Source: Spirosoma utsteinense
GTDB lineage: Bacteria > Bacteroidota > Bacteroidia > Cytophagales > Spirosomataceae
Direction: 5' to 3'
DNA: 64,000 nt
NCBI RefSeq assembly: GCF_014282275.1
Contig: NZ_VFIA01000014.1
Coordinates: 1-64,000, forward strand
Below the pieces are notes generated by a model. That model was not told the DNA's origin. It worked only from the letters and a program-made list of their open reading frames with translations, and made no database searches. The translations under genes and the position numbers were made by a program. Of this stretch, positions 17,346 to 26,273 are shown piece after piece. Every line of letters starts with the position of its first letter. The first letter of the stretch is position 1.

Positions 17346-18283
17346 GCGTCAAACAACCATACGATACAATTATTATTGGCGGCAGCTACGCCGGACTAAG
17401 TGCCGCCCTGACCCTGGGCCGGTCATTACGCCGGGTGCTGGTCATTGACGCGGGGCAACCCGCCAATCGGCAAACGCCCCACGCGCACGGGTTTTTGACC
17501 CGCGACGGAGCCACACCCGCCGAACTGTCGGCTATTGCACGGCAACAGGTCAGCCAGTACCCGACGGTTCAATTCTGGTCCGATAAAGTCGTATTCGCAG
17601 CATCGGTGGGCAACGAGTTCAGCGTCACCACCGGAAACGGTGTACAGTTTCAGGCCCGTAAGCTGCTACTGGCAACGGGGGTGTTCGACATCATGCCCGA
17701 CCTGCCCGGTTTTGCCGAGTGTTGGGGTCGGTCCGTGCTACACTGCCCCTATTGCCACGGCTATGAAGTACACGGCGAGCCAATGGGTGTTTTGGCCAAT
17801 GGCGAGGTGGGCTACGAAATGGCTGCGCTTATTCAGCACTGGGCCAGCCACCTTACGCTATTCACCAATGGCCCGTCAACGCTGACCGCAACCCAAGAAG
17901 CTATACTGGGTCAACTTAACATCCCGATTGTTGAAACACCCATAACTGCTATTGAACACCAGACGGGGATGCTAACCAGCTTGCTGTTTGGCGATGGTGG
18001 TCGTGCGCACCCCAAAGCCGTTTTTTCCCGTGTGCCGTTTCGGCTGCATACCGACATCGCCATTCAGTTGGGATGCGATGTAGCTGAAAACGGATTGATC
18101 ACCGCAACTGAGTTTGGCGAAACGACAGTACCGGGTGTGTTTGCTGCGGGCGACGCAACGACGCTGTTTCGGCAGGTAGCCTTTGCCGTTTCCAACGGAT
18201 CAAAGGCCGGAGCCTGGATCAATCGGGAGTTGATATCTGCTGAGTTGCAACAGCGAACAGACTTCACCCCGGCACAGATGTGA
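17342..18283 (+). CDS. Thioredoxin-reductase-like FAD oxidoreductase
   Basis: A 313-residue flavoprotein of the thioredoxin reductase superfamily. It has an N-terminal FAD fingerprint ([13 protein letters not shown], residues 10-22), the disulfide motif HCPYC (Cys135 and Cys138), and the C-terminal FAD-ribityl motif [11 protein letters not shown]. The NAD(P)H-binding loop is degenerate ([11 protein letters not shown] in place of GGGxSAxE), so the electron donor is uncertain. Short Bacteroidota members of this type lie in many metal and redox loci. Start codon overlaps the stop of the truncated COG0523 gene, and its end overlaps the next gene, showing an operon. It may keep metal-binding thiols reduced. 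Confidence 0.85.
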   Translation: MSVKQPYDTIIIGGSYAGLSAALTLGRSLRRVLVIDAGQPANRQTPHAHGFLTRDGATPAELSAIARQQVSQYPTVQFWSDKVVFAASVGNEFSVTTGNGVQFQARKLLLATGVFDIMPDLPGFAECWGRSVLHCPYCHGYEVHGEPMGVLANGEVGYEMAALIQHWASHLTLFTNGPSTLTATQEAILGQLNIPIVETPITAIEHQTGMLTSLLFGDGGRAHPKAVFSRVPFRLHTDIAIQLGCDVAENGLITATEFGETTVPGVFAAGDATTLFRQVAFAVSNGSKAGAWINRELISAELQQRTDFTPAQM

Positions 18284-18732
18284 ACAGTATGCTTTTCCTT
18301 ACATCGCTGATAGCTGGCCTGACCGCCTGCTCATCAGCTGACAAGCAAGCCCCCCTGCTGGAGGAGGCTGGGCGCTATCATACCGAAGCCACCGCGATTC
18401 AGGCACTTGTTGAGCCCAAAATCGAGCAAATCGATTCGCTCAAAATAGTCCTGTCTGCGCAAAAGACAACAGCAGCGGGAGCCAGAATAGCCACGCTCGA
18501 TAGCCTGAAAACAGCCTTTGAAGCGTGGGAAGAGAATTTGGTGGAAGTGCCGGGCATGCCGCATAACCACAGCCACCGCACCGGCGGGCCGGAACACGGT
18601 GATCATGCGCCTCACAAACACGGGGATGCTACACTGAAGGACCTGCCCGCCGATCAGATGCGCGACCTGCAACGCGAATTGCTCCATAACATCCGCCAGA
18701 TTCAAACCCGGCTGAAGGCCGTAACCAACTAA
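18280..18732 (+). CDS. His-rich lipoprotein, putative metal binding
   Basis: A 150-residue lipoprotein with signal MLFLTSLIAGLTAC (lipid-accepting Cys17 when counted from GTG 18280; ATG 18289 is an alternative start). After a helical, coiled-coil-like middle comes a short His cluster (His95, 97, 99, 106, 109, 112, 114 in PHNHSHRTGGPEHGDHAPHK), then another helix. The arrangement suggests a periplasmic metal-binding buffer or carrier. Its place between the flavoprotein and the TonB receptor, behind the Zur-like sites, fits that. I know no characterised homologue. Confidence 0.75.
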   Translation: MNSMLFLTSLIAGLTACSSADKQAPLLEEAGRYHTEATAIQALVEPKIEQIDSLKIVLSAQKTTAAGARIATLDSLKTAFEAWEENLVEVPGMPHNHSHRTGGPEHGDHAPHKHGDATLKDLPADQMRDLQRELLHNIRQIQTRLKAVTN

Positions 18733-18764
18733 TAAAAAGCCCTCTCAATCAACATACAACCTAC

Positions 18765-21233
18765 ATGAAGCACTTTTTTACCATCATCTTACTGCTCAGT
18801 TCAGTATACCTCAAAGCACAAACCATCAGCGGCCTTGTTATCGACTCCCAAACCGGCAGTCCCGTAGCCGGGGCAACCGTGAAACTGCTGGGTGCCGATA
18901 AAGGAACCGCCACCGACAGCCTGGGCAAGTTTGCCCTCGATGCACCCGCTACAGGTACGTTGCACGTCTCGTTTATCGGTTTCAGAACCATGAATGTGAA
19001 GGTACGTGATCGTTTTTGCACCATCGAACTTGTGCCCGAAATCGCCGAACTCCAAACGGTAGAAGTAGTAGGCCGCGTGGCTAAAGATTACACCAGCGAG
19101 TACTCGTTTTCGGCCACCAAAATTGCAGGGCTCAACAAAGACATTTCGCAGTCGATTGGCACGGTAACCAAAGAGCTGATGGCCGATCGGCAGGCGTTTC
19201 AACTCGCCGATGCCGTGAAGATTGTGAGTGGCGTAACGCCGTCGAGTTTTTACAATCAGTACGCCATTCGAGGCATCAGCCAGAACGAAGAAGGGCAAAT
19301 TATCAACGGCATGCGAACCCGGCAGTATTATTTCCTGCAACCGCTGACCACCAACATCGAACGGGTCGAAGTGCTTAAAGGCCCGGCAAGTGCGTCGTTT
19401 TCGTCGGTCGATCCGGGCGGCAGTATAAATCTGGTGACCAAGAAGCCGCTGGCCGTCGACCGGAAAGAGGTAAGCCTGAGCGGGGGTAGTTTCAGCACGA
19501 TGCGCGGCACGCTGGATTTTACGGGACCGCTCAACGCAGCCAAAACCCTGTTGTACCGCGTCAACGGGGCTTATCAGGAGGCCCGCAGCTACCGCGATCT
19601 GGTGCGCAACAATGCCCTGCTGTTCTCCCCGTCCATTTCTTACATTCCCAATCAGAAAACGGCGCTCAACGCCGAACTGATCCTGAGCCGCGCCAACGGC
19701 AACCTCGACCGGGGGCAACCCATTTTCGGGGCGGTAGCGGGCGTAACGAACCTGAACAGCACCCCCATCAGCCTGAACCTGGGCGCGAGCAACGACTTTT
19801 TCAACTCGAAAGAGCTGATCATCACCACGAATCTGGCCCATAAATTCACCGACCGCATCAGCGTCAATGTCTCGTACATGAAGCAGACCTGGACCGAAGA
19901 TTTGCAGGAGCACCGCACCACCAATGCCTTTGCCAGCGATCTGACGGGCAAGCCGGTTACCTCACTGGCCGCCATGCAATTTGTGCAGCGAAAGCAATTC
20001 TGGAACGTCGACAACCTGAATGCATATGTCAATTTCAATTTTAATACAGGCCCGGCTACCCACGATCTGCTGGTGGGCTACGACCTCTCGGACTGGCATA
20101 AACTGAAAGGCGGGGGGCAGAATGCAGCCCGTGGCTTTCTGCTGAAAGACGGTTCTGTAGCCGGCTCGTTTGTCGTGGCCAATGCCGCCAATTACCAGAC
20201 ACTAACGGCAGGGGGTGCAACGTTGCCCCGCCCGAATGTGAACTACCTCGATCTGAATAACCTCAGCTACACGATTCGTAATGTGAGTGATTATGTGCTG
20301 AACGCGCGAACACCTCTCCCGGCCGCCCTTACCACTACGAACGCCATCTACGCCCAGGAGCAACTGCGCTGGAACAAGATCCGGTTACTGCTGGGTCTCC
20401 GCTACGAATCGTTCCGGGATATCACCAACTATAACTCGCCCGGCGAAACGTCATTTACCAAAACCGCCCTGCTGCCCCGCCTGGGTCTGACCTATTCGCT
20501 TACACCCAACCTGAATATTTACGGCACGTACCTGGAAGGCTTTCAGGGCCAGTCGAATACAGTGACGCTACTGCCCAACACGGGTAGTTTTTTCAACACG
20601 GCCAAATCAGCCAACCTGTTTGAACCCCTGCGCAGTGATTTGAAAGAGATCGGGGCCAAGGCCCAGTTTTTCGGGGGGCGCATCAGCCTCAACGCGGCCG
20701 GGTACGAGATCAACCAGCGCAACTTGCTGCTCAACGCTAACCTGCCCGCTTTCCCCGATTCGCTCGTGACGCGCGGGGCCGAACGCAGCCGGGGTTTCGA
20801 GATGGATGTGGCCGGTTACCTGCTTCCGAACTGGCAAATCAACGCGTCGTACAGCTACATCGACGCCGTGATTGTCAGCGATAACGAGGCCAGTCTGGTT
20901 GGCGCACGCAAACAGAACACACCCCGCCACAGCGGTAACCTCTGGACACGCTATAATTTCGAGCCCAACTCGGCGCTTGGCGATTTGGGCATTGGATTTG
21001 GCGGGCAGCATAGCGGCAGCAAGATTCCCTGGTTCTCGCGCGCCTTTGCCGTGCCGGCCTACACGCTCTTCGATATGGCGCTTTATTATACCCCCGCTAA
21101 AAGCAGTGTACAGGTGGCCCTCAACATCAACAACCTGACGAATCAGACGTATTGGGTGGGCGCGCAGAACTACCTGCGGCTGTTCCCCGGCGCACCCCGC
21201 AACATGATGCTCACCTTGACGTACCGATTTTAA
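18765..21233 (+). CDS. TonB-dependent receptor, siderophore-receptor type
   Basis: An 822-residue outer-membrane receptor. Order: signal peptide (IILLLSSVYLKAQ), a CarboxypepD-like domain (about 20-105), a plug domain with IGTVTKELMADRQAFQLADA, RGISQNEEGQIINGMRTRQY and VEVLKGPASASF, then a 22-strand barrel ending in LTLTYRF with terminal Phe. The plug style is that of ferric-siderophore receptors such as FhuA/FpvA, but the operon context points to a zinc or other metal-chelate substrate. It is followed after 3 bp by the ABC permease genes. Importing energy would come from a TonB-ExbBD complex that is not in this window. Confidence 0.9.
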   Translation: MKHFFTIILLLSSVYLKAQTISGLVIDSQTGSPVAGATVKLLGADKGTATDSLGKFALDAPATGTLHVSFIGFRTMNVKVRDRFCTIELVPEIAELQTVEVVGRVAKDYTSEYSFSATKIAGLNKDISQSIGTVTKELMADRQAFQLADAVKIVSGVTPSSFYNQYAIRGISQNEEGQIINGMRTRQYYFLQPLTTNIERVEVLKGPASASFSSVDPGGSINLVTKKPLAVDRKEVSLSGGSFSTMRGTLDFTGPLNAAKTLLYRVNGAYQEARSYRDLVRNNALLFSPSISYIPNQKTALNAELILSRANGNLDRGQPIFGAVAGVTNLNSTPISLNLGASNDFFNSKELIITTNLAHKFTDRISVNVSYMKQTWTEDLQEHRTTNAFASDLTGKPVTSLAAMQFVQRKQFWNVDNLNAYVNFNFNTGPATHDLLVGYDLSDWHKLKGGGQNAARGFLLKDGSVAGSFVVANAANYQTLTAGGATLPRPNVNYLDLNNLSYTIRNVSDYVLNARTPLPAALTTTNAIYAQEQLRWNKIRLLLGLRYESFRDITNYNSPGETSFTKTALLPRLGLTYSLTPNLNIYGTYLEGFQGQSNTVTLLPNTGSFFNTAKSANLFEPLRSDLKEIGAKAQFFGGRISLNAAGYEINQRNLLLNANLPAFPDSLVTRGAERSRGFEMDVAGYLLPNWQINASYSYIDAVIVSDNEASLVGARKQNTPRHSGNLWTRYNFEPNSALGDLGIGFGGQHSGSKIPWFSRAFAVPAYTLFDMALYYTPAKSSVQVALNINNLTNQTYWVGAQNYLRLFPGAPRNMMLTLTYRF

Positions 21234-21236
21234 GCG

Positions 21237-22685
21237 ATGCTTTTACGAACTCAACGACTCATTGCCCGGCAGGTTTGGACCACCGCTTTTAAAAATCGGG
21301 CCGTTTTCGGACTCCTGATCGGTATCGGGCTGCTACTCACCTACGCGGCCGCGACGGGCTGGGTAAACGTTCGGCAGCAGAACGAAATTGGCCGTATCTA
21401 CCAGCAACAGGCCCGGCAGGACTGGCTGGGCAACCCCGACAAGCACCCGCACCGCATGGCCCACTACGGCCACTTTGCCTTCCGGCCCAAAGCCCCGCTG
21501 AGTGTGTTCGACTTCGGCATGGAGAGCTTTCTGGGCAACACCATTTTTCTGGAGGCTCACAAGCAAAACAGCGTCAACTTTTCGGAAGCGGGCTTCTCGA
21601 CGGGCTTGCTCCGGTTTGGCGAAATCAGTATGGCGATGGTATTGCAACTGCTGCTGCCGTTGCTCTTGTTTTTTCTGGGTTTTGGCACGGTAGCCACCGA
21701 CCGCGAAACGGGTACGTTGAAGCTGATCCTGAGTCAGGGCGTGGACTGGGGGCAACTCCTGGTGGGCAAAAGCCTGGGGCTAATGGCCGTGATGCTCACC
21801 CTGTACGGTCCGGTGATGGTAGTCACCGGTTTGCTGTGGTTCGGTTTACAGGAAGGAACGGTCAGCGCCGATCAGCGTATGCGGCTTGGGCTGCTGATGG
21901 GTGCTTATTTTCTGTACCTGAGTTTCTTCTGCGTGATCGCTGTGCTGGTGTCGGCCCGGAGCAAAACCGCCAAAACAGCTCTGGTTTCGCTTATTGGCCT
22001 TTGGCTGATGCTCACGTTGGTCTTGCCCAGAACATCGCAGGCGCTGGGGTCATACCTGTATCCGGCCCCCTCGAAGGCGAAGTTTCTGGCCGATATACAG
22101 GCCGATGTGCTCAAAGAAGGGGATAGCCATAACCCCAACGATCCCCACTACAAGAGGCTGAAAGATTCGTTGCTGACGGCCTACGGGGTCGATTCGGTGC
22201 AGAAACTACCGGTCAATTATAGCGGACTTGTCATGGCCGAGGGCGAAAAAATCAGCGCCCAGCTTTATAACGTCCATTTCGGGCGATTACTGGCGATTTA
22301 CGACCAGCAGAACCGGTTCTCGAAAGCGATGGCATTTATGAATCCCTACCTGGCCATTCGCAACCTGTCGATGGCGCTATCGGGAACTGACTTTGCCGGG
22401 TACGTCGATTTTCAGCAGCAGGCCGAACGGTATCGGTACGAGATGGCGCAGAAAATGAACGACTTACAGATTCATTTCATCAGCAACAAAAAGCCGGGGG
22501 CCGCCGAGAAACCCCACCAGATTGACAAAAAACACTGGGAAGAGGTGCCCGATTTCAGCTACCAGTCACCCGGCATCGGGCGCGTGTTTGCGCACGAAAC
22601 GATCTCGCTGCTGGCTTTTGCGTTTTGGATGGGACTGCTGGGAATGGTGGGATGGCGATTGACAAAAACCTTAACGGCTATCTAG
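21237..22685 (+). CDS. ABC-2 type transporter permease (DUF3526-like), first
   Basis: A 482-residue inner-membrane protein with a first transmembrane segment near residue 20-40, a long periplasmic loop, a block of about four or five transmembrane helices (residues 130-280, LLLPLLLFFLGFGTVATD then DRETGTLKLILSQGVDW, the coupling-helix signature of ABC-2 permeases), another large periplasmic domain, and a final helix (LLAFAFWMGLLGMVGW). The DUF3526-like layout occurs in gene pairs next to TonB receptors in Bacteroidota. It forms one transporter with the next permease and the ATPase. Substrate not determined; direction of transport unknown. Confidence 0.85.
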   Translation: MLLRTQRLIARQVWTTAFKNRAVFGLLIGIGLLLTYAAATGWVNVRQQNEIGRIYQQQARQDWLGNPDKHPHRMAHYGHFAFRPKAPLSVFDFGMESFLGNTIFLEAHKQNSVNFSEAGFSTGLLRFGEISMAMVLQLLLPLLLFFLGFGTVATDRETGTLKLILSQGVDWGQLLVGKSLGLMAVMLTLYGPVMVVTGLLWFGLQEGTVSADQRMRLGLLMGAYFLYLSFFCVIAVLVSARSKTAKTALVSLIGLWLMLTLVLPRTSQALGSYLYPAPSKAKFLADIQADVLKEGDSHNPNDPHYKRLKDSLLTAYGVDSVQKLPVNYSGLVMAEGEKISAQLYNVHFGRLLAIYDQQNRFSKAMAFMNPYLAIRNLSMALSGTDFAGYVDFQQQAERYRYEMAQKMNDLQIHFISNKKPGAAEKPHQIDKKHWEEVPDFSYQSPGIGRVFAHETISLLAFAFWMGLLGMVGWRLTKTLTAI

Positions 22686-22686
22686 T

Positions 22687-24054
22687 ATGATTCGACTTGC
22701 GTTCATCCAGTTTATGCGTGCCGGCCGGTACGCCGGAGCGGGCACCCGAATCGGGCTGATTTTTCTGCTGACCGTTGGCATTATCTCGCTTTTTGTGGGG
22801 AAACAATTCAGCCAGCGTCAGCAGCAGGCCGTTGCCGATGTTATCGAGTTTCAGCAAACCGACTTTCCCCGTCAGGCAGCTATTCACCGCGACGATATGG
22901 GGCTGCTGCTGTATTACCTCAAGTTCTCGGTCGTCAACCAAACCCGGCCACTCACAGCCCTGGCCATCGGGCAGCGCGATGTTAATCCGTCGGTGCAGAG
23001 CGTGACGATCCGGGCGCTGGAAGGTCAGCAATACGACGCTGATCTGACCAATCCGGCCAACCTGCTGCTGGGCAATGTCGATTTCAGTTTCGTGCTGGTG
23101 TATCTGTTTCCGCTGCTGATTGTTGCGTTCACGTATTCGATTATTTCCGAAGAAAAAGAAAACGGTACCTGGTCGATTGTAGCGGTGCAAAGTCGGAACC
23201 TGCTGGGGTTCGTTGGTCAGCTCTTTTTGATTCGGCTGGCGGTCTTGCTGGCGGTCTTGCTGGTCATCATCGGTCTGGCTGTTCCAACGCTGGGTACCCC
23301 GTTGGATGGCTCGTTGGGGCTTTTTCTGGCTACGTCGGTGGGCTATGTACTGTTCTGGTTCAGCGTCTGTTTCTGGGTAGCCTCGCTGCAACGCCGTTCC
23401 AGCACCAACGCCATCCTGCTATTGGGTATCTGGCTGGGACTGCTCATTGTTCTGCCCGCCGGGGTCAATAACTACATCACGGCCCGTTACCCCGTGCCCG
23501 AAGCACAGGCCACTACGCAGGCCCAGCGGAAAGGCGTCCACGAAAAATGGGACACGGACAAAACCGCGACGATCAAAAAGTTCTACGCCCACTACCCGCA
23601 GTTTCGGCAGGTGCCTGTCGTAGCTATGCCTTTCGACTGGCGGTGGTACTACGCCATGCAGCAGCTGGGCGACGATGAGTCGGCGGAGCAGGCTCACGAG
23701 CTAAAGCAAAAGTTACAGCAGCGCGAGACGGCCAGCCGTAGCATTGCCCAATTCATTCCCACGCTCCACACCCAACTGCAACTGGGCGAACTGGCCCGCT
23801 CGGGCCTGGGTAATCAGCTGCGGTTCATGGACTATACGGGCCGGTTTCACGAGAAAATGCGGCTGTATTTCTACCCCAGAATCTTCACCAATGCGCCCGT
23901 TTCGGCCGAGCCTTGGACCAACTTTAAGGTCGACACCTTTGCGGATACCGCGCCCAGTAGTCCGGTTGCCGTTTTGGGTCCCCTGCTCCTGTTCATTGCC
24001 CTGTTTACCGGGCTGGGCTGGAACCGTTTTCGTCGAACCATCTACCACCTGTAA
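22687..24054 (+). CDS. ABC-2 type transporter permease (DUF3526), second
   Basis: A 455-residue membrane protein, paralogous to its left neighbour. It has an N-terminal helix (IGLIFLLTVGIISLFVG), a periplasmic loop to about residue 130, a helical block with the coupling motif SEEKENGTWSIVAVQSRN, a second large periplasmic domain rich in His/Tyr (FYAHYPQFRQ, DWRWYYAMQQ) and a terminal helix (AVLGPLLLFIALFTGLGW). Starts one base after the previous stop, so the two are surely cotranslated. With its partner it should form the heterodimeric membrane part of the exporter or importer. Confidence 0.85.
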   Translation: MIRLAFIQFMRAGRYAGAGTRIGLIFLLTVGIISLFVGKQFSQRQQQAVADVIEFQQTDFPRQAAIHRDDMGLLLYYLKFSVVNQTRPLTALAIGQRDVNPSVQSVTIRALEGQQYDADLTNPANLLLGNVDFSFVLVYLFPLLIVAFTYSIISEEKENGTWSIVAVQSRNLLGFVGQLFLIRLAVLLAVLLVIIGLAVPTLGTPLDGSLGLFLATSVGYVLFWFSVCFWVASLQRRSSTNAILLLGIWLGLLIVLPAGVNNYITARYPVPEAQATTQAQRKGVHEKWDTDKTATIKKFYAHYPQFRQVPVVAMPFDWRWYYAMQQLGDDESAEQAHELKQKLQQRETASRSIAQFIPTLHTQLQLGELARSGLGNQLRFMDYTGRFHEKMRLYFYPRIFTNAPVSAEPWTNFKVDTFADTAPSSPVAVLGPLLLFIALFTGLGWNRFRRTIYHL

Positions 24055-24066
24055 ACACCCCAACCC

Positions 24067-24768
24067 ATGCTGCAAGCGATCAACTTAACCAAACGGTACG
24101 GTCCGGGTCAGCTCCCCTCCCTCGACGCCCTGAACCTGAGCATTCAGCCCGGCGAAATCTTCTGTCTGCTCGGTCAGAACGGGGCGGGTAAAACCACGAC
24201 GATCAACCTGTTTCTGGGCTTTCTGCAACCCACCTCGGGTCAGGCCATCATCAACGGGCTGAACGTAGCGGAGCACCCGCAGGAGACCAAGAAATTTCTG
24301 GCTTACCTGCCAGAAACGGTGATGCTGTATCCGAACCTGACAGGAACGGAAAACCTAGATTTTTTTGCCCAACTGGCCGGTTTTCGTCACACGCCCGATG
24401 AGCTGCACACGCTGCTGAGCCGCGCCGGGTTACAAACCGAGGCCCACGGCAAACGGGTGGGTACGTACTCGAAAGGCATGCGTCAGAAAGTGGGCATTGC
24501 CATTGCGCTGGCCAAACAGGCGAAAGCGCTGCTGCTCGATGAACCTACGAGCGGCCTGGACCCCAAGGCCAGCAACGAGTTTTCGGCCATTCTGACGGGT
24601 CTGGCCCAGACCGGCACGGCCATTCTGATGGCTACGCACGATATTTTTCGGGCGCGGGAAGTGGGTACGCGCATCGGCATCATGCGGGCGGGCCATCTGG
24701 TCGAATCGCTATCCGCCAGCGACCTGACGGCTAACGAACTGGAAGCGATCTATCTGCAAACCGTTTAA
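24067..24768 (+). CDS. ABC transporter ATP-binding protein
   Basis: A 233-residue ATPase with all ABC motifs: Walker A GQNGAGKTT, Q-loop near FLAYLPE, signature YSKGMRQKVG, Walker B ALLLDEPTSGLDP, and H-loop His in ATHDIFRA. It is of the ABC-2/CcmA-like type that pairs with DUF3526 permeases. It starts 12 bp after the second permease and closes the operon. It energises the transporter formed by the two preceding genes. Confidence 0.92.
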   Translation: MLQAINLTKRYGPGQLPSLDALNLSIQPGEIFCLLGQNGAGKTTTINLFLGFLQPTSGQAIINGLNVAEHPQETKKFLAYLPETVMLYPNLTGTENLDFFAQLAGFRHTPDELHTLLSRAGLQTEAHGKRVGTYSKGMRQKVGIAIALAKQAKALLLDEPTSGLDPKASNEFSAILTGLAQTGTAILMATHDIFRAREVGTRIGIMRAGHLVESLSASDLTANELEAIYLQTV

Positions 24769-24841
24769 TCGCGTTCGCCATGATCCGTCAGCTGATTACC
24801 TGAAACGTATACCGCTGTCAGGGCTTAGCCCTTATCACACC

Positions 24842-24862
24842 GTTTAACTAGACTAAACTTTT
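24842..24862 (+). terminator. Weak terminator-like hairpin after the metal operon
   Basis: GTTTA (24842-24846) pairs with TAAAC (24854-24858) and is followed by TTTT and an AT-rich tail. The stem is only 5 bp, so termination is doubtful, but the position, 74 bp after the last stop, is right. Confidence 0.3.
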
Positions 24863-24990
24863 ATTTAATTATACTTTCGTCCAGTTAAACGTACTATTCG
24901 GATCGGCCACGTATGCGCAAATTTTAATAACTGTGAACTACAATCAGTCGCATACGCCCAACAAATGAGGGTAGCCGAGTGGGGCATTCC

Positions 24991-25749
24991 TTAACCCGTT
25001 GCCCGAACACACGAAAGCCCGATAATTGGTTGCCAACTTAAAATGGCGGACCAATAGTCCGTTCCGTGTTGCTCAATTCCTTCAGGGGAAACCTGCACCG
25101 GATGCCACTGAATCTGGGAAAGACCCGCCCTTTGTAGTGCCGTTTCGTGGGTAGATTTTTCGAGGTGGTAATTGGTAACGGCAATGTGTGATGCATCAGA
25201 CTGGTAAAAGCGATACGTAATGGGGGCTCCTTCCTCATAACTGTCGTTGTCGCGGGTGAAGCCATACGGGAACATAATCTCAACAATACCCCGGTAATCG
25301 GGATTGCTGTTGATGGTAATAAAACGACCCCCGGGTTTCAAATGATTGACAATAACCCGGCTCATCTGATAGAATTCGTCAGCGGTTCGGGCGTAGTTAA
25401 GTAGGTAGCTGGCACAGATAAGGTCGAATTTCTTATCGAGGTCGAGCAATAGAACGTCCTGGCAATAATACCGGAGGCCGAGTGGCGAAGCGGCTTCGGC
25501 CTCCCGCGCGAGCCGGATCATGCCATCCGAAATATCAACTCCTGTGACCTGAGCAGCCCCTCTATACTTGATTTGCCGGGTATAGAAACCCTCTCCGCAC
25601 GCTAAATCAAGGACATCCAGGTCGGCCAGGTCTCCTGCTAACTCAAAGAAGGTGTGCGACTCAACATAGTTTCGCCAGGGTAACAATTTCGATGCCTGAT
25701 ACTCTTTTGCAATTGCGTTGTAGTCGGTTGCCATCACGTTGGTGGTCAA
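24991..25749 (-). CDS. Class I SAM-dependent methyltransferase
   Basis: A 252-residue methyltransferase with the Rossmann motif I VLDLACGEGFYT (residues 46-57), motif II GVDISDGMIRLA, and motif IV FDLICASYLLNYA. The N-terminal helix (DYNAIAKEYQASK) and LKPGGRFITINSN are typical of small-molecule methyltransferases of the UbiE/ToxA-like group. The substrate cannot be told. An alternative start is Met6. It stands alone and its left neighbour ends the metal operon on the opposite strand. Confidence 0.88.
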   Translation of the reverse strand: MTTNVMATDYNAIAKEYQASKLLPWRNYVESHTFFELAGDLADLDVLDLACGEGFYTRQIKYRGAAQVTGVDISDGMIRLAREAEAASPLGLRYYCQDVLLLDLDKKFDLICASYLLNYARTADEFYQMSRVIVNHLKPGGRFITINSNPDYRGIVEIMFPYGFTRDNDSYEEGAPITYRFYQSDASHIAVTNYHLEKSTHETALQRAGLSQIQWHPVQVSPEGIEQHGTDYWSAILSWQPIIGLSCVRATG

Positions 25750-26214
25750 GATGTAGAAAAGAGGACTCGTTTACCACTAGGTCACGACCTAGCATTGTGA
25801 CCTAAATGTCAGAAATAAATTGCTTGAACCTGGTTTGACCATATAAGCGAGATAGCCCGCTTTACACCACCCCTACCTTCCCCGTCTGGTAGCCATGCTA
25901 ATATTGATTCCAACTGTGCGGCACATCACGCCCAACGGGTAGGGTTGTTTGGCCCGGTGGTGGAGGCTATGGCTGACGTCGAATGGCGAGATGGCTGACA
26001 CCCGAGTCGGTTACGGTTGTCAACGCCTGTTTACCCTGCTCAGGCGCGAGGGCTGGCGGGACAATCAGCAGCGAATCCACCTTCCCGGCGTTGCCCCTAC
26101 CCGTATCCGACTGATAGGAGCTGACCGACGTTAACCCAAGTACTGTTTCTAACGCTTCCGTTTGTTCTACCTGAACCCAGGTAAACGTGCCTCTGTTTCT
26201 GGAATAGAATTCGC
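25750..26214. other. Intergenic region without a recognised gene
   Basis: About 465 bp. A minus-strand frame at 25967-26233 is open for 88 codons and reads partly protein-like (VEQTEALETVLGLTSVSSYQ), but I recognise no family and it ends inside non-homologous sequence, so I leave it uncalled; it may be an eroded gene. Confidence 0.35.
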
Positions 26215-26249
26215 GAAAAAGTGGCCGCATCAAGTCAGCTGATGCGGCC
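26215..26249 (-). terminator. Rho-independent terminator of the giant gene
   Basis: On the minus strand a perfect 10-bp stem GGCCGCATCA / TGATGCGGCC (26223-26232 with 26240-26249, 7-base loop) is followed after two bases by TTTTT (26216-26220). It lies 25 bp after the stop codon of the giant gene. Confidence 0.85.
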
Positions 26250-26273
26250 GCTTTCCATCCTGGTAAACGCGGC

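Noticed and set aside
18801..19913. Minus-strand frame of 370 codons opposite the TonB receptor
   Set aside because: Shadow of a strongly supported receptor gene; no recognisable domain.
22678..23391. Minus-strand frame of 237 codons opposite the second permease
   Set aside because: Very Gln/Arg/His-rich product as expected of the antisense of a membrane protein gene.
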